A stretch of DNA of 64,000 nucleotides, from contig JAPJBO010000259.1 in NCBI GenBank assembly GCA_030068145.1, positions 124,001 through 188,000 on the forward strand. The letters are read 5' to 3'. The translations under genes were made by a program, and so were the position numbers. The notes under the pieces are model-generated. The model did no database searches. It was not told the origin of the DNA and saw only the letters and a list, made by a program, of their open reading frames with translations. This document shows positions 56,568 through 64,000 of this stretch, piece by piece; positions within the stretch are counted from its first letter, which is position 1, and every line of letters starts with the position of its first letter. The DNA comes from Diplonema papillatum (lineage: Eukaryota > Euglenozoa > Diplonemea > Diplonemida > Diplonemidae).

Positions 56568-56740
56568 ATTGACAAGACCTCTTGAGTTCGGGCTGCTCAT
56601 GATTGCGGGAGTCGGGGAGCCTACCGTGACTTCAAGCAGAACCGACCCTCCTTTCGTGAGAACAAGACACAACATAAACACGCCCATTATTTTCGATCGT
56701 GTTAGTCAAGAGCTGCGACTCAGCTATTCCTTGAACTTGC
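56568..56740 (+). repeat. Dispersed repeat, copy of 32266-32420
   Basis: GACAAGACCTCTTGAGTTCG, GGGAGTCGGGGAGCC, AGTCAAGAGCTGCGACTCAG. Confidence 0.75.
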
Positions 56741-57628
56741 ACTGTGACCATATAGGGAGCAAGCCCCTGCCGTGAATGGGTCGTGATCCCTGGCACGCTA
56801 CATGAAGCACTGTCCGAAGCTCAGTGGACCTTGATGAGTCCGGTATCCCGGTTTCTAAACCGGGTGAACCGTGAACCCGGCCAAAAAGAAAAAAAGCAGC
56901 TGTGGCTCCCTGGAGGGGTCTTTGCTCCTCGTCTCTTCTTATGTGTATCCCGTTACGGGTTGTTCCTACAATATCAGGCTGCGTATCTTTTTTGGTCCTT
57001 CGTATTCTTATTTGCGCGGGGTGGCAGCTTCAACCGCCGCCACCTCGTTCCTCTTTGTGTTGTCGACACCTCGTGTCCGCCGTCGCCCCTTCCTATCTCG
57101 TGACACGCGGAAGTAACCACATAATCCGCATACATGGCAGTCGGTCTGGTAGCCAGACTTCTTTTTTTCCCACCGGCCGATGTATTTATTGCCCGCTTGC
57201 GCGGCACCGACCTGCCACGTTCAAGCTTGCTCCGACCACTGCACCCCATCCTGAAGTGCAAATACTTGGGGCTTGGCGCTCGCGCTGAACACAAGCTCGT
57301 CGAGACAGTCAGTCGGAGAGACGGTCAGTCGGAGGGCAGAGCGGACGGGGTTGTGGCACTTTGATGCCTCCGACTCAAGCTTTGCAAGCTGTGGTTGACC
57401 GTCACGTTCCTGGACCAGGAGCGGCCTTTTTCTTCTCTCTTCTCTTGTTCTTCCACCGGCCGATCTGAAAATGGCGCAGCCTGACTCCGATTGGTATCGG
57501 GCCAAAGTCAGTCTACTTAGCCAAGCTATGGCCAGGTGAAAGTCAGAGGGTCGCAGAAGTCGGAGCAAAAGTCAGCTGAAGTCAGAGCTAAAGGCAGAGC
57601 TGAAATCAGGCTACCGTCAGGCTAAGGC
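56741..57628. other. Intergenic, AGTCAGAGCTAAA-type short repeats at 57500-57628
   Basis: Nothing recognised as a gene. 57330-57358 (GGCAGAGCGGACGGGGTTGT) resembles 51098-51140. Confidence 0.45.
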
Positions 57629-57905
57629 CAGGTCAAAAACGATGGGCCGTCGCTGCAATCGTCCGAGTCAGACGATACATCTGGCTCGGCGCTAAATGCC
57701 AAGTTTGAACCCGACGATTCCATCACGGGAACATCCACCATTTCCGAGCATGCGATTGGCAAAAACCACACCAGACCACCGCCCGGTTTTTGTGGGGGTG
57801 CCGGCTGGGTTGTACGTGACCGGGATGGGAGGAAGGAGACCACGCGGAGAAGGAGCACCGCAGCGGCAGTGCACGTCGACTCAAGTCCTGTGCAGCTCCG
57901 GCAGT
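57629..57905 (+). CDS. Possible orphan exon, unknown
   Basis: After a possible acceptor (GGCCAG) a frame is open for about 90 codons with natural-looking acidic and Ser-rich composition (SLQSSESDDTSGSALNAKFE), ending in TGA after PVQLRQ. No partner exon, start or domain was found. Confidence 0.2.
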
Positions 57906-57956
57906 GACGTCGAGTCCGAATTCAGTGGCAGGTCTATCATTTTCCGGGAACGTAAG

Positions 57957-58232
57957 AATGACGACATCATCCAGTTTGCCTAACGGAGTTGTGACAGTGA
58001 CCGAAACTCCTACCTTTTCCCGAGTCTGAGTACTTTGATTTTCCTTTGCAGTAGCTACCGAACAACGAATTCAGACACTTATCAACTTCTGGCAAGCAGT
58101 TCACGAGCGAACTGACTCGAAATACACAAAGCCAAACGCACGACGAAGATCAAAGCTATCAGACTCGGGAAAAGGTAGAAGTTTAGGTCACAGTCGTAAC
58201 TCCGTTAGGCAAACTGGATTGTGTCATCATTC
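57957..58232. mobile_element. Foldback element with ~88-bp arms
   Basis: ATCCAGTTTGCCTAACGGAG...GTGACC.AAACT.CTACCTTTTCCCGAGTCTGA at 57960-58043 is inverted at 58145-58232, leaving a ~100-bp loop. No ORF; MITE-like. Confidence 0.8.
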
Positions 58233-58548
58233 ATTACACAGAATCAGACACTCAAGTTTCCCCGGACCGCGTGTTCTTAGCTGGTCTTAGTCACATCAAA
58301 CTGCACGAGGAAACCGAAATCAAATAAAAAAAGCAAAACAAAACGAAAAAGGCAAAACCAGCCCAAACAACTACGCCGGTAGAGAAAAAAACCTGCCCCA
58401 AAGGAATCAACCGCCTTCGGCCGGGTGGGGGAAAAGGGGGGAAAGCGAACCAATGAACCGCCGCGGGAAATCATTTTCGGTGATTCACGTCTCTCAACCC
58501 TGAGAATCTCCCGATCAGGATGGTGTGATCCATATGCCCGGTGCAAAC

Positions 58549-58600
58549 CCGGCACAAACCCGGCACAAACCCGGAAAAACTCAAGGGGGGTCCGATTTTT
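58549..58600 (+). repeat. Isolated LINE-type 3' tail
   Basis: GGTGCAAACCCGGCACAAAC...CCCGGAAAAACTCAAGGG matches the tail after the short LINE copy at 61788, without the element body. Confidence 0.65.
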
Positions 58601-60100
58601 TATTTTGCACCACCCCTTCAGGTTATGGCAGGTGATCGCTGCAATCAAGCTAAACCGACTGCACCAGGGTCCTGTCGAGTAAAAACCAACACCAATTAAT
58701 ATGTAAGGCGGCACCGAAAGTGTAGGTCCACCGCAGAAGGTACCCGGAATGCTTTGCCATTGCAGCGCTGAATGCACATCTCTGACAGACAGGAACCACT
58801 ATTTTCCAAAGCCTCCAGAGGGCAAGCCCGGTTGTGCTTGACGCAACGGACTACAACCGACCACCAGCCAGCAATTGCCTCAAACTCCCCCGATACTACG
58901 GGAACCGAGGAGCCTAGTACAAGCAGATTTTCCCTCTGCCCTCGCTGTTTCCAAATGAAGCATCATTTCCAAATTCGTGTGTCATGCTGGCTCTTGCCGG
59001 ATGCTAGCGAGCGAGCGTTACTTCACCACCGCGCCGTAGCCTCCCTTGTGCCCTGGGTTCCATGATTGGCTGTTCTCGGCCGGTATGCCCGAGTCGGTGT
59101 TTCCTCGTCTTTACACTTCTTCTTCAATTGTTTAACCCCAACGTCCGGGTCTGCCACTGGTGCGGCCCCGTTTCTCCGCTCCTCTGTCTCTTCTGCTCAC
59201 CTCATGCTTCCATCCGGGCCTGCCTGCGCTTCCAGTCCGCTGGGTATTGTTCCTGGGGGTGAATCTTCCATTTCGGGTCCCCGTTTTCGAGCGACCTGCC
59301 TGAGGTACGGCACGCTCTCTCGCTTGCCATCTTGCCTGCTCGCAGAACGGCTTCGAATGCCTGCATTTGCGGCACTCATCGTCTGCATCGATGTTCTGCA
59401 TCCGCGGTACGTGCTTACTTTTCAGTCGACAACTACTGCTCCCGACACATCGAGCTACTGCTACCTCCACTGCAGAACGAGTGGTGACCTGTCTCTGCCA
59501 ATTGCGTGACGCTTGTTTGCACGCAGTTGCGCGTCCACGAACGCCACGCACCCATGCTCGGTAGCCATTCCTCCCAGCTGCCGGGGTTGTTGGTACCCGC
59601 ATTTTGGAGTGCATCAAAACCTCTGCAGAGCTCAAACAGCGGCTTGGTCAGCCACAGTTTGAAAGGATGCGGAACCAAAGGTAGCAGTCTGCTCAGGCCA
59701 TCTTAAGCCATCCGACAGCACCTTCTAGGCGAGAGAAAACCGGTTGCACTTGATGGGCGGGGAACCCGCTCGTCCGAACCGCTTGTTGCCGACTTCTGTT
59801 CCGATGGCACAGCCGAGCGGGTTGAGCGTGGGAACTTCTGTCCCTCGTTCTGATCCGATGGAGATGCTGCTTCTCTTTCCGTTTTACAAGCTACAGAAGG
59901 GGCCTCAAACCGACAAAATATTCACGATACCGAAGCCCATAGGCTGAACATGACAGAAGGGCGAGGGACCGCAAAGAGCGGGACAAACCCCCACGAGCAC
60001 CTGACGATCATGAAACGTGGCAAATTCACCGCGAAGCCTGAAATCTCCACGACCAAGGGTGCTAGCGGGTGCTGGGGAGACAAAAATAAAAAACCCGGAC
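58601..60100. other. Intergenic, nothing recognised
   Basis: Overlapping frames on both strands at 59062-59680 and 59744-59947 show no domain. Confidence 0.45.
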
Positions 60101-60262
60101 CCCCCCCGCCCCCCCCCAGGGTTGAGAAGCCTTGTATTTTATGGTATTTTTTGGTCTTGTATTTTTTGCATTTTTTGAACCCGGAATTTGTATTTTTTGT
60201 ATTTTTTGGAATTTTGGGATTTTTGGAGTTTTTTGATTTTTTGGGGATGTTGGGGGGTCCCG
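60101..60262. repeat. Poly-C plus TATTTTTTG repeats
   Basis: A C/G homopolymer (60101-60118) is followed by irregular ~9-bp GTATTTTTT units. A related pair lies at 61230-61343, where TATTTTTTG units precede a 20+ C run. Confidence 0.8.
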
Positions 60263-60396
60263 GTGTTCTCTGCCGGGACGGGTTTCGTGTGGTTGGAGTG
60301 TTTCCCAGCTGATGAGGAAGAGCTGGGCGGCGTGAACGGGTTTGGGGGCAAAACACCACCCGAAGGATGTCAGTCCGACGTAGCAAGTGGTGAAAA

Positions 60397-60738
60397 GTGG
60401 TGCTCATGGCAATTCTGTTCGAGCAGACACGCCTCGGTATATGCCCCGGAATGTCTGAAGTTGAAAGGGACAGCATGCAGCAATGCATCAGATATGTTTT
60501 TGCAAGCCTTTTCTTCACTGTGGAGGATCCTCTGTTCCGCACAGTGCTTCGAAATGTGCGCCCGAATGTCACAAGGCATGCACTTTCTCCCGGCAGCACC
60601 AGCAAAGTGGTTCTCAGAATCGGCCTTGTCCTTCGATTTAAGCTACCAGCTACGAAAAGGGGAAAGCAAGAATCGGCATGTTTGTACTTTACGCTGTGTG
60701 TTCGGACCCAACTCCCAACTCCTGGATCGCAGTATTGA
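60397..60738 (+). CDS. Possible hAT-like transposase remnant
   Basis: 113-residue frame. SMQQCIRYVFASLFFTVEDP followed by LFRTVLRNVRPN resembles the segment of hAT transposases in which a helical stretch ends in a PF.V....FR.M motif. The frame is short, the rest of the transposase is not visible, and the 3' part overlaps sequence repeated in reverse at 5880-5930. Confidence 0.3.
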   Translation: MVLMAILFEQTRLGICPGMSEVERDSMQQCIRYVFASLFFTVEDPLFRTVLRNVRPNVTRHALSPGSTSKVVLRIGLVLRFKLPATKRGKQESACLYFTLCVRTQLPTPGSQY

Positions 60739-60759
60739 TCACAATACTGGTTAAGCATC

Positions 60760-61229
60760 TTCGGATGGGCTGATTCCCTGAATAAATTAGAAGAGTTTAC
60801 GCCGGGAATCATGGATCGGGTGGCAGAGACCGCAACAATCCACAGGGTATCTCCCGCTACACACATTACACACTTTTTGTCCCTTTTGTTCCCACCCCTT
60901 CCCACCCTCGGGCTAAGCTCGATTAGGCACATGAGCCACGCACAATCTGCAAGGCTCTATGCCTTTTCCTGACCCCCAACGTGACCCCCATTGCCAAGGA
61001 TTCCAAGGAGATATTTGCTGTGTGTAGAAGACAGTAGAAATGACTGTATCAGACAGAGAGATACGTGAGTGCATCATGAAGAGGCTCCATCAGGATTCCT
61101 CTGGGTCTTGGAAGTGTTTTGTAACTGAGGCTAACAGTGTCCACAAGGCCCCGCGCAGCGGGGAAATTTTTTTTTGAGGTGTTTTTTGTCACCCCCTGTG
61201 TTTAAGATCGTCCACTGCTGGCAATCCAT
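60760..61229. other. Intergenic, nothing recognised
   Basis: No domain, RNA or repeat noted apart from its flanks. Confidence 0.45.
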
Positions 61230-61342
61230 AAAATACCAAAAAATACAAAAAATACTGTATTTTTTGTATTTTTTGTATTTTTTGTATTTTTTGAAACTGG
61301 GGTTGTATTTTATCATCCCTGCCCCCCCCCCCCCCCCCCCCC

Positions 61343-61825
61343 CGGAAGGGACTGCATGTCAAAGCAGGAAAAGGCATATGGAAACGCTCAGAACCGATAA
61401 AGAACAAAAAAAGTCCAACACAGGACGAGAAGGAAGGAGCAGAACCACCAGAACCGAGAAAGATCAAAAAAAGAAGAATACTACGCACCAAACCCACCAC
61501 CCTCCCCAACCCGGGCTTCCTTTTTACCCCTGCAAACCCGTGAATAGGTGCTACGGGAGTATCTGGCAACCGCTGCTTAACAGTGCTCACGTGGGCGGTG
61601 TCTTCGGACAGCACCTCGTGATGTTCGCATCACAAAACAAAGAAGACAGTGAAATGGTCGTTACCTGGTCGGGTTTCGCTCGCGACCGTTTCCTGAACAA
61701 TCCTTCACTAAATCCGCGGTTAAATAACCTGGCCTCAGTGGTGCAAGCACCACGCGCTCTTCAAACCCAAGAAACATTTTCCCCCCGGTACAAACCCGGC
61801 ACAAACCCGGAAAAACTCCAGGGTG
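61343..61825 (+). mobile_element. Second non-autonomous LINE copy, 5'-truncated
   Basis: 61343-61788 matches 10694-11143 with the same internal deletion, then carries a CAAACCCGGCACAAACCCGG tail. The 5' end begins mid-sequence (GGAAGGGACTGCATG) directly after a poly-C run, as expected for 5'-truncated target-primed insertion. Confidence 0.8.
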
Positions 61826-63990
61826 GATCACACCAGTCAGGATCCTTTTTTTTTTGAGGAGACCGCATGCGCAGGGCTTTATATATAAAGATTCCTCCCA
61901 CGTAACTGTCCATAAGTTGCTCGGAGTTACTAAAAATTCCAGTTGCGGCACAACTGGGTGCACCTCTTTGTGTCAGTAGTGACAGCCCACCACAGAGACT
62001 GTCCTTCGGAAGCAAAAGAGCCATGCGAAGAAGGCGAGTGTTTGGGTACTGTAGCAGTGTGCCGGGATCATTCAAGAAAGCTTAGCAGTAATCTGCAACA
62101 GCAGGCGGACAGCCACGGTCTTCGCTTTCTTGGCAACACGTCATGAAACAAACACAAGCCAAAAATACCAGCGCCGCAGGTGCGGAGTTTTTTTCAAGCT
62201 ATTGGGCCAGTCACAGATTCCAAAATTGAGGCTGCACGTTGCTTCAACGATGATCCAAAGGTGCAGTAACCGGTGCTGTGTACTGCTAGTGTGACTGTTG
62301 TAATGTAGCACTACTACTGGGCCCTCAGCTGTCGCATCATTCTGTGCTTTTTTTTTTTTTTTTTTTTTGTTGCTCGGACTTTGTCCGAGCACCAGACCCA
62401 TATATAAGCCACTGCGCATGCGATGCACGTTGGGGTGAATGGAAATCGCCATCGAAATAAACGCCGCAAAGCTCCTCCCCGTGACGGATTCGCCTGCTCT
62501 GATAGCGCGGGCGGTCCTGGCTGTGGTGAGCTACGAACAGCTGCCTGCCGAACCAGACTCACACTGCTGTCTGCAGACACCAGGTTCCGCGCTATGATGG
62601 TCCGCCATGTGTCCGAAGCAAGGCACAGATGAGACTAGTGCGAAATCCTCGAAAGCCTTGCAAAAAGTTAGTACGGCGCTTAAGCGCCTGCATTGGTGAA
62701 GTTGCATGTAGAAGGCTGCCCAACTACCATTCGCTATTAGTAAAAAGCCAAACGTGCTTCCGCCGGGGGGTGCTACTCCTCTGGCGGCCTTTCTCAACAT
62801 TCCGGATAATATCCAAGGCTCCTCGCCACTTGCCCGTGGGAAAACAACTCTCGCCTTGGGATGATGGACCGCAGTGCCGACGTCTCCGATGCTTTGCACC
62901 GGCCGATGCTCTGGGGTCGTTTTATGAGCAACAACGTTTTGCCTCTTCAAGGTACCTCCCCGTCTCCCCATCTAGCTTGAATGCGCACGAACTGCTCTGT
63001 GCGTTTCTGAGCCGGCCCGCCTCCTGCCGATAGACTGTGATAGCCTGCTGATGGTTGAGGTTAGTTTCCCCAAACTTGAATGCAATAATCTGTGGCGATA
63101 ATCTGCATCGCCGGCGTCGCGGTTATATGGCTTCGCCCGCAACTTTTGAGGTTAGAGTGCAGAATATCGGTGGCGATGACCTGCATTAGTAGGTGACTAC
63201 CTCTCGATCGTACCGTGTCGTGCTTCAGGCGTTTGCACGTATTCAAATCGTCCTGCGGATGTGGAATTCTGCAGCGATGGTCTGCATTCGTCACCTGTGG
63301 ATCGCCAGCAGCAGGCAATTCGATGCAGCTCCAGGAGGCCGGGGTGGACTGGCTCAGTTGCCTTTTTCTTGCCCAAGGAGTGAAAGTGTGACGGGCATCC
63401 CGCCCTTCCCGCTCGTCCATGGCACTCTGCATTTGCTACCTCCCCCGGTCCCCCGGAGGCGCAGCACAGAAAGCGGTGCTCACGCGTCAAGGAGAATAAT
63501 GCCAGGCCAAAAAAACGACCACAACCGCAATTTCACGATGCTGTTCGTCAGAGAGGTCTTCTACTACAACCATCTTGCGCGAAAAAAAAAAAAAAAAAAA
63601 GTCGCGCGAACGTTCACTCGAAATTTACATAACCAATCAGTTTGTATGGTTGGCCCATCACGCGGAGCACTGGAGAGAGGGAAAGGAAGACAAAGGGCTT
63701 GCCATGGAACAAAAGCAAAAGAAACAGTCTAGAAACAAAGGGAGAAAAGGAGGAGAGGAAAAATAAAGCCGTGCATCATTTCTTCTCTTTTGTTTTCTCC
63801 GTCTCGCAAGGTTTTGAGCCCTGTTTTCCATCGTTCCACGTCGCTTTGTATGCGTCGTTTGACGGGCGTGATCGGACAAAGAGGACCGACCCCAGCTCTT
63901 CATTTACCTCTCGTTCTCGTGGCACAAAATAGACCTGACCAGCCTACATCAGAGCAAGCTCCGTGTGCCTTCGAGGCACTTGAACGGAAT
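61826..63990. other. Intergenic; dispersed repeats and homopolymers
   Basis: No gene supported. 62549-62640 belongs to the 32440 repeat family. 63075-63190 has two copies of AATCTGTGGCGATAATCTGC-like sequence. Poly-T at 62347-62369 and poly-A at 63582-63600. Confidence 0.45.
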
Positions 63991-64000
63991 GCCTTCGGCC

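Overview
This is a nuclear window from a repeat-rich, gene-poor eukaryote, most likely a unicellular protist or alga. The evidence is spliceosomal introns, eukaryote-only protein families (FYVE, filamin-type Ig repeats, CCCH plus CEP164-type WW), a LINE-type reverse transcriptase, satellites, and pieces of eukaryotic 18S and 28S rRNA. The species cannot be fixed. The layout of the LINE protein recalls elements of dinoflagellates and their relatives, but that is only an impression. No tRNA, CRISPR array or bacterial operon was seen. Layout: 1-10.5 kb holds no convincing gene; it is a 780-bp direct duplication, a 167-bp satellite, 9-, 32- and 78-bp arrays, blocks built on the near-palindrome AATCTSAGATT, and a family of short inverted-repeat elements that sit at GGATAC. 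10.5-15.7 kb is a LINE with a frame-broken ORF, preceded head to tail by a short internally deleted relative. 16.2-35.0 kb is the gene island: five genes, all on the + strand, encode an inositol-polyphosphate 5-phosphatase-like protein, a coiled-coil protein, a sirtuin, a FYVE protein and a 1861-residue filamin-repeat protein. The last two were rebuilt across introns whose donors all read GTATG; every intron junction in them keeps phase. 36.7-44.9 kb is one ~160-bp satellite array split by a 5.7-kb element (38278-43968) with ~20-bp terminal inverted repeats and a 5-bp target duplication (ATATG). That element carries a nested transposon with ~430-bp inverted repeats and a dense 22-bp palindrome array. 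45.4-51.4 kb holds scattered, rearranged 28S and 18S rRNA fragments on both strands, interleaved with a CCCH/WW-domain gene resembling the N-terminus of the centriole protein CEP164; its last exon is followed by two decayed tandem copies. 51.4-64 kb is mostly intergenic, with a perfect (TTG)n tract of about 790 bp, dispersed repeats, a second short LINE copy and a possible hAT transposase remnant. By family, the island genes point to phosphoinositide signalling and membranes (5-phosphatase, FYVE), NAD-dependent deacylation (sirtuin), cytoskeletal scaffolding (filamin repeats) and cilia or centrioles (CEP164-like WW). They share only strand and spacing; nothing shows that they act together.
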